Positions 39,521-53,122 of a stretch of DNA of 64,000 nucleotides are shown one piece after another. The notes under the pieces were generated by a model. The model was not told the origin of the DNA, ran no database searches, and worked only from the letters and a program-made list of their open reading frames with translations. Each line of letters opens with the position of its first letter. The first letter of the stretch is position 1. The DNA is taken from positions 60,906,501 to 60,970,500 of the forward strand of contig NC_134117.1 of the NCBI RefSeq assembly GCF_040939455.1, in the 5' to 3' direction. This DNA comes from Microcebus murinus (Eukaryota > Chordata > Mammalia > Primates > Cheirogaleidae). The translations under genes and the position numbers were made by a program.

Positions 39521-39603
39521 AAGAATCCTTTATACCCCTGGCAAGGCTAAAAAAAAAAAGGAAAGAAAAAAAAGAAAAGGAAAAAAAATAACAAGAATCC
39601 TTT
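39521..39603 (+). repeat. Short tailed insert between repeated targets
   Basis: AAGAATCCTTT at 39521-39531 and 39593-39603 encloses atacccctggcaaggct and an A/G-rich tail of about 45 bases. The source RNA is unknown. Confidence 0.65.
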
Positions 39604-39607
39604 GTCA

Positions 39608-39857
39608 CCAGCCTGAACAAGAGTGAGACCCCATCTCTACTAAAAATAGAAAGAAATTATCTGGACAACTAAAAATATATAGAAAAAATTAGCCAGGCAT
39701 GATGGCGCATGCCTGTAGTCCCAGCTACTCAGGAGGCTGAGGCAGAAGGATTGCTTGAGCCCAGGAGTTGGAGGTTGCAGTGAGCTAGGCTGACTGCTCA
39801 GCACTCTTACGGGGGCAACAAAGTATGAAACTCTGTCTCAAAAAAAAAAAAAAAAAA
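39608..39857 (+). repeat. Alu, 5' truncated, same target as previous insert
   Basis: Starts in the left arm ('ccagcctgaacaagagtg'). AAGAATCCTTTGTCA at 39593-39607 and 39858-39872. Confidence 0.93.
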
Positions 39858-40097
39858 AAGAATCCTTTGTCAATCACTTATAGCATACATTTTTTTTTCA
39901 GTCTTACAGAGTTTCCAACTAAAAGTATCCTAGATTTTTGACTGAAAACTTATTCCAACATAGAATGAGCAACTGAATTTATGTTTTTCTCATTTATAAA
40001 TTAATACTTTCTAGTAATGAAAGGATATCCATTGGGATCCCTATTGTTTTAGAAAAATCATGCATATACTATATACTGGAATGGAAAATGTAGTTTC

Positions 40098-40421
40098 TTT
40101 TTTTTTTTGAGACAGAGTCTCACTCTGATGCCTAGGCTAGCGTGCCGTGGCATCAGCCTAGCTCACAGCAACCTCAAACTCCTGGGCTCAAGCAATCCTT
40201 CTGCCTCAGCTTCTTGAGTAGCTTGGGACTACAGGCATGCGCCACCATGCCCGGCTCATTTTTTTTTTCTATATATTTTTAGTTGGCCAATTAATTTCTT
40301 TCTAGTTTTAGTAGAGACGGGGTCTTGCTCTTGCTCAGGTTGGTCTCGAACTCCTGACCTTGAGCGATCCACCTGCCTCCCAGAGTGCTAGGATTACAGG
40401 CGTCAGCCACAACGCCCAGCC
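40098..40421 (-). repeat. Alu
   Basis: Reversed lemur-type copy missing a few bases in 'cctgcctcccagagtg'. Confidence 0.93.
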
Positions 40422-41098
40422 TCAAGGCAGTTTTAAAATTATTATTTTTTCTTTTTTTCCCCCAAGATTCATATATTGAAATTAAATTATTATTATTATT
40501 TTCTAGATCCCATGAACTTTGTTTTCTTTAAGATATATAAGCCTTAAATGAAACGTACAGCTGCTCATTTTTGTAAGTGAATTTGGAAAGTTTAGGAATG
40601 GATCCAATTTTAATATTGGTTATATGGTGAATAATTTGTAATAATACTTTAAATTGCTAATATACATCTATTGGGAAAAAAATAAAAAGAATCCTTTGGG
40701 AAATGAATTAGCATAAATCATTACTCCTTTTTGGTGAGTTATGACTATCATTAGTCCCCATCATTGTAAGTAGTCAGAATGACTTCTTCAGACAGGTTTG
40801 CAGAGTGAAAAGGGTTGTTAATATTAGGTAGGACTGGATAGATGAGAGTAGAGAAGGGGGGCATTCCTGAATTGAGCAAAATGGCTAGCCATGTGCATGG
40901 AACAAATCTTTTTTTGTGTTTTAAGGGGAGTAGTGGTAGATGACTTTGGAAGAATACATGAGATAAGATTGTGGAAGGCCATTCAAAGCCAAAGAGTTTT
41001 GACTATATTTTGTCACTTAAGTTTTCTAAGCTAAAACAGTGATTGATCAGAGTTTGCTTTTGGCAATATTGTATAAATGGGATAAGAGGGGAAAGATA
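40422..41098. other. Unique-looking stretch, no gene seen
   Basis: Contains a small (ATT)n run near 40488. The word AAGAATCCTTTGG at 40687 resembles the upstream target but has no insertion next to it. Confidence 0.45.
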
Positions 41099-41440
<342 letters not shown>

Positions 41441-42685
41441 GAGGGGAAAGATAGTTAGGAAGTTAATTACATTAGTCTAGGTGAATTGTATTGAGAATGT
41501 ATTATTTTTAGGATACATTTTCTCCCATTTAGATATGGCTTTGGGTTTGTGCTATCAATTATAGTTTAATCTTATGGAATTCTAACAGTGGGTTTATGTT
41601 TGTGTGTTTTTGTATGTAAGAGAGAGAGGAAGAGGGAGGGAGAGAAAAATGGGTATAGAGGATGGTCAGTTATCATCATCATAGCTACTACTTATGGAAC
41701 TCCTATTTTCTATTTGGCCTTACATGTTCAGCATACATTATTTTTTTGAATCCTTTCAACAAATCACATTTATTATAGGTAGTAAGTGGCCCCAAAGTGA
41801 TGGAGTCAGGATTGGAATATAGACTCATCTTATTCTTCATTGTCATCAAAACATTTATTCCATACTTACCACATACTAGGTATTGGGCTAATAAATTATA
41901 CATGTATATATTATTTGATTTAATCCTCATAACAATCCTATGAGATATTATTTATTTTACATTTACATTTACAGATATTATACATTTTACTGATGAGGTA
42001 ACTTAACTAAGACAAATTCAATAACTTAGTCAAGATGAGATAACTGTTAAGTAGTGGAGTCCAGACCTCTTGTAATCCAATACCTCTGTGTCCCCAAATT
42101 GTATAATTCACATTGTGTTCTCTGGGAATGGCACCTATTGGATGTGCACTAAAAGCATGGGCCTCCTTAGATTCTACAATGTGGTTGACCTTGCAGAGGC
42201 TATACTTTTAGTCACTGTGTTCTTTCTACTACCATGCTGCCTCCTTTAGAAGTCAGTAAATTATCTACATAGCTCTGGATCTTTATAAGGAGAGGTTAAG
42301 TTGCCTATAACTGTCATTTCTTAGTTCATACACTTTGTTAGTTCTAACAAAGTGAAACATGCCATCTTTTTTGGCATTTTCTTTCCAACTGGTTTTGGAC
42401 AAATTTGTTATATGACAGTTTTCTAAGTTCTTATAATAGGACAAATAAGATTTTCTGTCCTTTATCAGCATACCATTCTTCGTGTTGTACATGATGTAAT
42501 AATTTGAAGCTGCCAAAGTCCAGCCCTCAGAAAATTGTTTGAGTTGAGTAACTGTTCACTGGGGAGTTTAAGATAACCAGCCCATAAATCAACAAATAGC
42601 ATGGCCTTTTTATGGTTGTATTTGTTTATCTCTTTATATGTTCAAGCTTGAATCAGAAGCAAATATTGATTCCATTGATATAGTC
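41441..42685. other. Mostly unique block with MIR traces
   Basis: Reversed MIR traces at 41880-42075 ('ttaatcctcataacaatcctatgag', 'ttttactgatgaggtaact'). The rest is unassigned and no gene is seen. Confidence 0.5.
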
Positions 42686-43024
42686 TTTTTTTTTTTTTTT
42701 TTTTTGAGACAGAGTCTTGCTTTGTTGCCCTGGCTAGAGTGAGTGCCCTGGCATCAGCCTAGCTCACAGCAACCTCAAACTCCTGGGCTCAAGCAATCCT
42801 CCTGCCTCAACCTTTCGAGTAGCTGGGACTACAGGCATGCGCCACCATGCCCAGCTAATTTTTTTTCTGTATATATTAGTTGGCCAATTAATTTATTTCT
42901 ATTTATAGTAGAGACGGGGTCTCGCTCTTGCTCAGGCTGGTTTCGAACTCCTGACCTCGAGCAATCCGCCCACCTTAGCCTCCCAGAGTGCTAGGATTAC
43001 AGGCGTGAGCCACTGCACCTGGCC
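42686..43024 (-). repeat. Alu (lemur type)
   Basis: Reversed full-length copy. TGATATAGTCTT flanks it. Confidence 0.95.
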
Positions 43025-44744
43025 TGATATAGTCTTCATTAGAAAAAGTTGTTAGCAGTATCTCAAGCTAGGTATGGACATTTTGGGGGCTGTTTAAGGA
43101 GAGTCAGAATTTATCAGGTTATTAGAATTAGTTGTTCTAGGTAGTTATTCCTTCAAACAAAAAGTTTTCTCTTTCAATTAAACTCTGAATGGTTCAATGC
43201 CTACGGTATCCAACCTCTGTGTGGAATAAAAAGATGCCCTTCAGGAATGTAAAATGTAGTCCATGTACAGAAATAACTGTAACATGAAGGAGAATGTGAA
43301 TGTTTTAATCTAAGTCCCACATGCACTGAGAGCACCGAGGAGGATAAAATAAATTGGAAGATGGGAAAGGTGAGAGGGGAAGAGGATCTGAGAAGACTTT
43401 TAGTATAGCTGTTCCTTATAGGATAGTTATGATTTTCAAGAAGAAGGGGAGAAGCAGAGACCTTCCAGGTAGAGGCAATGTTAGAGCCAAGGCAATGAGA
43501 AAGTAGAGAGTTTATTTATTATACAGAAAGGAATCCAGTTCACTTGTAGTGGACGATGAGTGAGGGGCACATAATAGATGTTAAGTGAAATGTCTGATGA
43601 ATGAGTGAGTAGAAAGTGAAGCTGGAAATGATGGTAAGGTCCAGTGATTCTTAAACTTTATGCTGGTGCTAGACATGTTTAATTCCATCTTACAAATTAA
43701 GAATTTTATTGGCAGAATATGTGAATTTCAAAAATATGTTGTATAAAAATCACAATCCTGAACATGAGTCAATAAGGGAAAAAAGCTGTCAGAATTGGTC
43801 CGATTGACTGTTTTGATTTTTTTTTCCCGTTAAGTTTGCTATTTGTTCATGTTTTTACTTGCTAGCAGAATAATTATATAAGAAAACATTATGGGAGAAA
43901 AGCTTGTGAAAAATCCATCCAATAATTTTCTCCCTGGTGAATTAGAAAAATATCATTATTTCTAGCCAAAAGAACATCCCCTTCTAGAAGCCATTGAAGA
44001 TTTTGAAAAGGGGAGTGATGTGGTCTGAACTGCATTTTAAGAGTACTTTGGGGGTCACATGTAGGATTGGAGGGCTGGCAATGAGTCAGTAATGTGGTGC
44101 AGTGGTCCAGAGGTGGAGAGGATCTGAACCGTAGCAGCAGCAGCAAATATAGAATGAAAGGCAATAGAAATCCAAATTTGGCCCTCTGTTTCTAAATAGG
44201 AAGTAGTTATTAATTATTAAATAGCTTTTATATTGTTAGGATATTATGTGTTTCAATGGTTGGTGGCTTCTGGTCTGGAGTCCACTCTATTTTGAAGGAA
44301 AATGATTATAAATCCCTACTTTTAGTTTTACAGATTATGGATTATTTATGAATTATAGATAATTTAGAAAATAAAGAGGGAAAAAAATCCACAATTCCAT
44401 CATCCTAACAAGACCCCTGTTTTTTATATTTACTTACCCTTAATCTTGTAGATTTTAAAACTTCTTTATTAGTTCATTCTAGGTATTTCAAGCTCTGAGA
44501 AACAGGTTCCTGAACTAATAAAACTTAACCCATTAACTGCAATACTGTAATGTTAAACATAGTGAACCAAGAGGTTTCACATGAAACCTTCAGTGAACTC
44601 AGGATTACAAACCATGTCAATGTCTCCTCTATTCCTATAAATTAATTGGTCTTGGTCTACCTACCTTTAGACATATAGATACTAATCTTCCAAAAGCCTT
44701 AATTCTCTTTGGGCCCAAGTTTCCATCTCCCTCAATGAATTATT
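43025..44744. other. Old repeat remnants and unique sequence
   Basis: 43370-44110 shows traces of the same old LINE-like block as at 22385 ('gagtgatgtggtctgaactgc'). The rest is unassigned, with no gene. Confidence 0.4.
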
Positions 44745-44825
44745 TACATAAATGAAGAGTTTTTTAGTTTGAACCAATTTTGGGCTTACAGAAAAGTTGC
44801 AAAAGGAGTACAAAGCGTTTTATTT

Positions 44826-44952
44826 TTTAAGAAACAGTGTCTTACTCTGTCGCTCAGGCTGGAGTGCAGTGGCACGATCGTAGCCTGCTGCAGCCTTGAA
44901 CTCCTGGGCTCAAGCAATCTTCCTGCCTCAGCCTCCTGAGTAGCTGGTACTA
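44826..44952 (-). repeat. Alu arm, older
   Basis: Reversed monomer ending 'tagctggtactac', directly followed by the younger insertion. Confidence 0.82.
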
Positions 44953-44965
44953 CGCATATTGTTTT

Positions 44966-45302
44966 TTTTTTTTTTTTTTTTTTTTGAGACAGAGTCTCGC
45001 TTTGTTATCCAGGCTAGAGTGAGTGCCGTGGCGTCAGCCTGGCTCACAGCAACCTCAAACTCCTGGGCTCAAGCAATCCTCCTGCCTCAGCCTCCCACGT
45101 AGCTGGGACTACAGGCATGTGCCACCATGCCCGGCTAATTTTTTTATATATATATCAGTTGGCCAATTAATTTCTTTCTATTTATAGTAGAGACGGGGTC
45201 TCGCTCTTGCTCAGGCTGGTTTTGAACTCCTGACCTTGAGCAATCCGCCCGCCTCGGCCTCCCAAGAGCTAGGATTACAGGCGTGAGCCACAGCGCCCGG
45301 CC
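44966..45302 (-). repeat. Alu (lemur type), young-looking, 13-bp TSD
   Basis: Reversed copy. CGCATATTGTTTT at 44953-44965 and 45303-45315. Confidence 0.95.
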
Positions 45303-45900
45303 CGCATATTGTTTTCATATGTTCCTCACCCAGTTTCCTCTAATGATACTGTATTATGTAATCATAATACAATGATCAGAACCAGGAAATTAACATTGGT
45401 ACAATACTATTAACTAACGATCTCTTTTGAACTTCACCAGTTTGCCCACCATTGTTTTTTTGTGTGTGTGTTCCAAGATCCTATTTAGGATCTCACATTG
45501 CATTTTAGGTATTTTTCTTGTTTAGTCTCCTGCAGTCTGTAAATGTTTCTTAATCTTTCTTTGTCTTTTATGACCTTGACATTTTTGGAGAGTATTGATC
45601 GGTTATTTTGTCAATGTCCCTCAATTTGGATTTGTCTGATGTTTTCTGATGATTGAATTGAGACTATGTGGTTTAGGCAAGAATCCCACAGAAATAACAT
45701 TGTGTACTTTTCAGTGCATCATATCATGCCATTTATGATGTCAATATGTATTATTACTAGTGATTTTGACTGTGATCCTTTGGTTAAGGTGGTTTCTGCT
45801 GGGTTTCTCCATTGTCAAATTACTGTCTTTTCCTTTGTAGTTAATAAATATCTTAGTGGAGATACTTTGATACTATGATTTGCAGAAATGCCGTGGAGTT

Positions 45901-47676
45901 CTCTACACATGGAATTATTAAAAGTAGTGTCTATTTAGAGACCTCACTGACTTCAGTTACTGTGAAATGAATTCCTGTAAAGACCATCTATCCCCTTCTA
46001 AGCTTCCTGTACTTTACACCTGGTTTACTTAAAGGGTCCCTGGGCTTTGCAGGAACAAATCGTATCTAGTCTTCATTGGTCTCAGTTCCCTTCAAGCCTC
46101 ATTCATAATGGATCTTCCATGCTAATAACCTGTAGCTCTCTGTACCTCACTTACCCCACTGTCTGTTAGGGTTCCAGGCTCTTCCTGGCCCTGGCCTCAG
46201 CGTCCTTTATGCACAAGCCAGTATCATTTGATTGACTACTTGGGGCTTTTTCAGAAACCGAGGCTAAGAGAAACTGATTTTGTTGGTGAGGAATACAGTG
46301 GGGGATAATTAGGATAGCTGCAGCTGCAGCTTGGTTTTATTACTTTGGCCTGAGGAAAATGGCAGCATATTAAGCTGTACTGTGTATACTTTTGTGAAGG
46401 ACTCATTCTTTGTATTTCATTAATACAGAGAAGATAAGTTTTTTCTATAGGCCGGCAGCTTCTACAGCTGTACCTTTAATGCTGCAAGTCTTAGTCTGAA
46501 TTAAGATCTTTTTAGTTTAGCCCTGTATTTTATACCCTGTGGACTGTGGATCCCTAGTAGAATTACTACAATGAGCATAAGAATCCAAGATCCAAATGTG
46601 GACCAAACTTTGTATTTAGATCTATTTAGTGCTAACAAAATTTATACAATGAGTAACATTATATGTTTCTTTGATTAATAAGCTACAGATGTATTAGTAT
46701 TACTGAATTCAAGGTAACATTTGAATTATGTACTTTCTCAAGTAACATACACTATGTTACAGAAAAGTCCAGTTTCTGTAACATAGGCAGGGGCAGATTC
46801 AGATTCTCTGAGGCCTGAAGTTTATATAGCTCAGGGGTCCCTCTTTAAGGAAAATATTTATTAAAATAGAAAATTAGAGACTAGGCCTTGAGGATCCATG
46901 TAAGAGATGAGCCATGACACTTAAGTTTCATTAGTGTATTGGTAAATCAGCCTCTAGATGTGGGGGTCTGCCAAAAGGTTGGAACCTACTGTTTTCTATT
47001 GTCTCATGCATGGAAAGGTTTTTGGCCTGCCCACAGAAGGCTAGTATTTTAAGATTGGGAACAATGGACATATAACTTAGTAACTCTATTACACAAGGAA
47101 ATAGGTAATAACATGACATGCTTCCTTCTCAATTTTGGCTTCTACCTTCCTAGAAGTTTAGCTGATGTCAGGGACAACAAAGTACTGTAGGCTGTTTTGA
47201 CTTAGTTAATCTTAGGAGGTAGGTAGTAATGATTAACTATGAGAATTTGTGAGCAAACTTATTTGGAGTTCCTCAGAGTTTGTTTAGCAGTAGTAAAATA
47301 TAGGTCACTATATGTTTTTCAGAGTTGAGAGTAACACAGTAATAAGATCCTAATATGATCTTTCTTCTTCCACCTATGACTGATTACTCCATAGTTTAGT
47401 TTTAGGAGTTGGCCAGAAACTAGTAAATGTGGGTAAAGATGATACTTTTTCTGTAAAAAAGACTTTGGGGATAAGCAGTAAGTTATTCTAGCTGCCATGT
47501 AGCCTGCTATTTGTGTTTCTGTAGGCTAGAACTATTCACTGCAGGATGCTTTGAGCCCTTTGTTTGCTACTGCTACAACGGCAAAATCAATGAGACAGGA
47601 GTACTAGGTAATAGACTATGAAGCAATTTTAATTTAAATTTGGATAAATTTATATATACAACTTAGTTGCTATTAT
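45901..47676. other. Unique-looking block, no gene seen
   Basis: About 1.8 kb with little repeat content, including an AGCTGCAGCTGCAGCT word near 46316-46331. No exon or RNA recognised. Confidence 0.5.
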
Positions 47677-47677
47677 C

Positions 47678-47782
47678 AGGTGGTAGTTTTTTAAAATATT
47701 TTTTATAATTTAAACAATTTTTTGTTCTTTTTTTTTCTTTAGCTCTGTTCACTCCAAATTCCTTTCAAAGGTGGTAGTTTTT
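47678..47782 (-). repeat. About 77-bp tailed insert, first at a reused target
   Basis: AGGTGGTAGTTTTT at 47678-47691 and 47769-47782 encloses 77 bases, T/A-rich on the left and ending 'tttagctctgttcactcc' plus 'aaattcctttcaa'. It looks like an unknown RNA end with an A-rich tail on the minus strand. Confidence 0.65.
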
Positions 47783-48078
47783 AAAAAAATTTTTTGAGAT
47801 AGAGTCTTGCCCTGTTGCTAGAGGTAGAGTATAGTGGTGTCATCATAGCTCACTGCAGCTGCGAACTGGGCTCAAGTGATCTTCCTGTCTTAGCCTCCTG
47901 AGTGGCTGGGACTGACTATAGATAGATGCCACCATGCCCAGCTAATTTTTTATTTTTGTAAAGACAGGTGTCTCACTATGTTGCTCAGGCTGGTCTCAAA
48001 TTCCTGACCTCAAGCAGTTCTCTTGAGAAAACTCCCATAGTGCTAGGATTACAGGCATGAGCTACTGTGCCTGGCTTC
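47783..48078 (-). repeat. Older Alu, second at a reused target
   Basis: Reversed copy ending 'tgtgcctggctt', then AGATGGTAGTTTTT (48079-48092), one mismatch to the target. Confidence 0.92.
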
Positions 48079-48092
48079 AGATGGTAGTTTTT

Positions 48093-48394
48093 TTTTTTTT
48101 GTTTTTTTTTTTGAGATAGAGTCTTGCTCTGTCACCTGGGCTAGAGTGCTGTATCGTCAGCCTAGCTCACAGTAACCTCAAACTCCTGGGCTCAAGCAGT
48201 CCTCCTGCCTCAGCCTCCCAAGTAGCTGGGACTACAGGTGAGTGCCAGCATGTTTGGATAATTTTTCTATTTTTAGTAGGGACAGGGTCTTGCTCTTGCT
48301 CAGGCTGGTCTCAAACTCCTGAGCTCAAGTGATCCTCCTGCCTTCGCCTCCCAAAGTGCTAGGATTACAGGCGTGAGCCACTGTGCCTGGCCTC
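48093..48394 (-). repeat. Alu, third at a reused target
   Basis: Reversed copy with a T/G run, followed by the fourth target copy at 48395-48408. Confidence 0.93.
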
Positions 48395-48612
48395 AGGTGG
48401 TAGTTTTTAATAATCTGATTATCTGGCATGAAAGCTAAGCAAATTCCGTGCTGAAAACTGTTTGTGAACAACTTCTTCAGAACAGATTGGCATTGGCAAA
48501 TAAGGCAAGCTTACCATTTTTTTTAAACCAAGTATCTAAGGGTATGTCTCTTAGATGCCTTTGTGCAGAACTACCTTGCTAGGATCTCATCAGCCCAAAA
48601 CTGTGTGATATT

Positions 48613-49090
48613 CCATAAAGTTGCGGTCTCCAACTCCTGGGCTGCTGACCAGTGTCAGTCTGTGGCTTATTAGGAACCAGGCTGCACAGCAGGAGGTGAG
48701 CAGCGGGTCAGTAAGTGAAACTTTATTTGTATTTACAGCTGCTCCCCATCACTGGCATCACCACAAAGGTCTGACTCCTGTCAGATCAGCGGTAGCATTA
48801 GATTCTCATAGGAGCGTCAACCCTACTGTAAACTGTGCATGTGAAGGATCTAGGTTGTGTGCTCCTTATGAGAATCTAATGCCTGATTAACTGAGGTGGA
48901 GCTGAGGTGATCATGCTAGCGCTGGGGAGTGGCTGCAAATATAGATCATTAGCAGAAAGGTTGCACAATAAATGTAATGTGCTTAAATCATCCCCAAAAT
49001 ATCACCCCGCCTTGTGGAAAAATTGTCTTCCATTGTCTTTCATGAAACCATTCCCTGGTGCCAGAAAGGCTGGGGACTGCTGCCTGAAAG
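48613..49090. mobile_element. hAT-like non-autonomous element
   Basis: Body 48621-49082. Left end ttgcggtctccaact. The right end in reverse is cagcagtccccagcctttct, so the shared core is a GGTCCCCAAC-type terminus. Inside is an inverted pair 'gcattagattctcataggagc' (48795-48815) and 'ctccttatgagaatctaatgc' (48861-48881). Flanks CCATAAAG and CCTGAAAG are an 8-bp target with two mismatches. It carries frames of 84-89 codons that are not transposase. Confidence 0.75.
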
Positions 49091-49099
49091 TGTTTTGTT

Positions 49100-49422
<323 letters not shown>

Positions 49423-50180
49423 TTAAAGTGTTTATATCGACAGTGAGAAATGTCTAAAGTTTCAACTTAGTCATATTACTATAAGAATATCTTGCCTTTT
49501 AAGGTAAAGCAATTGTATGAAAAAGTTAAAATATGTATATATATTTAGAATCATGCTTTTAAATTAGAATCATAGTTTATAAATAGAAAGATGGGTTATA
49601 TGGCAAATAAAAGAATCAGTAGTAAAATCCTGTGATAATTTGTCACATAATAACAATATGAATTTGGATATAACACAATTGTCTTCTGACCTCCATTCAT
49701 TTCCCATGCTTAAATGGGATGGGATAAAGCCCCTTATTCACTGAGGTTAAAGAGGGACATGGAGGGGGAAGGGGCCCTTAGAAACATTGGTATAATATAT
49801 TAGAAACATTAATTGTCCATAAAATTAGAGAAAATTTATATAGGAATTCAGAAATGGAAGAGATGCCTTCAAGCTTGGGATGGTCATGGAAGGTTTCACA
49901 AAGAGGCTGGGTAGCATATAGAGGGGAAGAAAGATAGTGAACATCCTAAGTAGGTAAAACAGAATTAATACAAACACAAACATAGAAAAACACTTTGGGA
50001 AGAAGGCTCATATAGGAAAATAGCAGGATAAAAATGGAAGAGGTAAGTTAAAAGTTCAGCTCAGATTGTATTATTGAGAATTAGGGTACAAAGTTTGGAC
50101 ATTATTCTGCAGGAGAGACCTGGGAAAGTTGTGTGTGTGTGTGTTTGTGTTTAAATTGACACTTTAGAACATGTTTTAAA
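49423..50180. other. Old repeat traces and unique sequence
   Basis: 49830-50110 has traces of the old LINE-like block seen at 22385. A (GT)n run lies at 50130-50150. No gene. Confidence 0.4.
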
Positions 50181-50440
50181 AAATTATTTTAAAAATCTTT
50201 GGTAATTTACATAAAGCTCACTTTTTTTTGGTGTAGAGTTGCATTTTGTCAAATGTACGGAGGTAGTATAACTACCACCATAATCAAGATACAGAACAGT
50301 TCCTTCACTCTGGTGCCGCCCCTTTGTAATCAACTCCTACCTTCACCCCCAACTCCTGGCAATCTCTGATCTATTTTCTCTTACTATAATTTTTGAGTTT
50401 TCCAGAATGTCATATAAGTGAAATCATATAGTATATAGTC

Positions 50441-50768
<328 letters not shown>

Positions 50769-51049
50769 TTAGTATATAGTCTTTTGAGTCTGGCTTTTCA
50801 CTTAGCATAGTACATTTAAGCTTCTTGTTGTCTATATCAGTATTCTTTATCTTATTAGGTCATGGTCTATAGTATGGATGTATCATTCACCAGTTAAAGA
50901 CCATTTGGGTTGCTTCCAGTTTTGGGTGATTATATGTAAAGCCACTATAAACATTTGTGTACAGGTTTTATGTGGATATACTGTAAGTTCTCATTTTTTT
51001 TTGGGTAAAATACCTAGGAGAAGTATTGCTAGGTCATATGGTAAAAGTA

Positions 51050-51375
51050 CAGGTATGTGTCACTTAATGATGGAGATATCTTCTGAGAAATGTGTCATTA
51101 GGCAATTTTGTCATTGCATAAAGATAATGGAGTATACTTGGACAAACCTAGATGCTATGCCCTGTTATACACCTAGACTATTGCCTATTGCTCCTGGGCT
51201 GCAAACTTGTTCAACATGTTAACTATACTGAATATTATAGGCAATTGTAACACAATGGTAAGTATTTTTGCATCTAAACATAGAAAAAGTACAGTAAAAA
51301 TATGGTATTATAATCTTATAGGACCACTGTTGTACTTGTGGTCTGTTGTTGACTATTATGTGGCTCATGGCTACA
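51050..51375. mobile_element. Decayed DNA transposon, internally deleted
   Basis: The left end 'gtatgtgtcacttaatga' and the right end (reversed) 'tagccatgagccacataatag' are imperfect inverted repeats. The interior 'ttctgagaaatgtgtcatta' and 'tataggaccactgttgtac' are shared with the element at 56790. Family name not assigned. Confidence 0.65.
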
Positions 51376-52860
51376 TATTTAAGTTTATAAGTAATTGCCA
51401 CCTGCATCATTTTATACTTCCATCAGCCATTTAGGAGAGTTCCAGTTGCTCTGATTCCTCATCAGCACTTGTGTTGTCAAGTTTTACATTTTTTTGTTTT
51501 TAGCTGTTCTAATAGGTGTATAGGATGGTTTTAATTTCTATTCCCCTAATAACTAGTAATGTTGAGCGTCTTTCCCTGTGCTTATTTGCCATCTGTGTAT
51601 GTTCTTTGGTGAAGTATCTATTCAAATTTTTTGTCCATTTAAAAAAAATAGGCAGTTTTTTTATTCTTAAATTTTGAAAATTTTATTTATATATTTTAGA
51701 TATAAGCCATTTATCCATTATGCACTTTACAATGTTTTCATCTAATCTTTTGGCTTGTCTCTTCATTAACAGTGTTTTTCACAGAGCAGAAGTCCTTAAT
51801 TATGATGAAGTCCAGTTCTATGATTATTTTTTCTTTTATGGTTCATGCTTTTTTGTTGCTGTATCTAAAGAATCTTTGCCTAACCAAAGGTCACAAAATT
51901 TTCTCCTGCCTTCTTCTAGATTTTATAGTTTTAGGTTTTCCATTTAGGACTATGATCCATTTTGAGTTATTTTCATAGAATATTTAAGGGATGGGTTAAG
52001 GTTCAATATTTTTTGCATGTGGTGGGTGTCTCAATTTGTTCCAACATCATTTGTTTAAAAGACTGTCATTTCTTTATTAAATTGCCTTTGTACCTTTATC
52101 AAAAATCAATTAACTACATGTATAGGTCTATTTATGGGCTCTCCATTTTGTTCCATTGATCTGTCCTTTCACCAGTACCATGCTGTATTACTGAGTCTTC
52201 CAACTTTGTTCTTTTGTCTGAAAATTGTTTTTGTTATTGTAATTCCTTTGCCTTTCCGTAACTTTCATAATCAGCTAGTTAATTTTCTAAAAACAAAACA
52301 GTCTTGCTTGGATTTTTTATTGGAAATTGCATTGAATCTATGGATCAATTTGAGTGAATTGACATCTTAATAAAAATGAGACTTCCAATTCATGAACCTG
52401 GCTTACCTATCCACTTATTTAGGTCATCTTTGATTTCTTTGACCAGTGTCTTGTAGTTTTCAGTAGGTCCTACACGTAATTTGTCTGATTTATACCTAAG
52501 TATTTTATATTTTTGGTATTACTCTAAATGATACTTTAAAAGAATTTTGATTTCTAATTGCTCATTGCTAGTATATAGAAACACAATTGATTTTTTAATA
52601 TGATTTTATATTCTTTGACCTTACTGAACTCACTGATTAGTTCTCAGAACTTTTTTATAGATTCCTTGGATTTTTAAATGTAGAATTATCATGTTGTCTG
52701 TGAATAAAGACAGTTTTATTTCTTTCTTTCCAATCTACATTTTTTAATTTGTTTTTCTTACCTTATTGCGCAGGCTAAGACCTCCAACATGATGTTGAAT
52801 GGGAGTGATGAGAGTAGATATCTTTGCCTTGCTTGGGACCTGGGAAGATGAGAGTGATCC

Positions 52861-53122
52861 TGTAAAAATCTATTTTGGCTGACAACTAACATTGCTCTAC
52901 TGCTAAGGAACAATTCAAGCCTTCTGCCTTTTCATGTAAAATGCACACAAATAAATAATGAGAAATATTAAAGATAAATATTAATTAAAAACTTTAGTTA
53001 TATAACATGAATTTGAATAGTAAGAGACAGGCCAGAATGAGTGATCTGTTGCAATAGTTTAGATGGAGGTAATTGGTGGGTAAACTAGGCTGATGACATT
53101 AGAAGTGAAAAGGAATGATCAA
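52861..53122. other. Unclassified stretch
   Basis: Part resembles the old LINE-like block ('atctgttgcaatagtttagatgg'). No gene. Confidence 0.4.

Larger units (their letters stand above)
44745..45900 (+). repeat. L1M 3'-UTR region with nested Alus
   Basis: 'ttccaagatcctatttaggatctcacattgcatttt', 'catttatgatgtcaatatg', 'ggtttctccattgtcaaattactg' and 'ttaataaatatcttagtggagatacttt' (45470-45860) follow the L1M 3' UTR. It is interrupted by the Alu pair at 44826-45302. Confidence 0.8.

Noticed and set aside
40685..40700. Fourth copy of the word AAGAATCCTTT
   Set aside because: No insertion abuts it and the flanks differ (AAAAAGAATCCTTTGGG). Probably coincidence.
44525..44556. TTAACCCATTAACTGC, similar to the piggyBac-like terminus at 24731
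   Set aside because: No matching inverted end was found nearby, so a second MITE is not supported.
51720..52370. Run of overlapping plus-strand frames of 65-82 codons
   Set aside because: They fall in antisense L1 ORF2 sequence. The peptides are by-products of the repeat.
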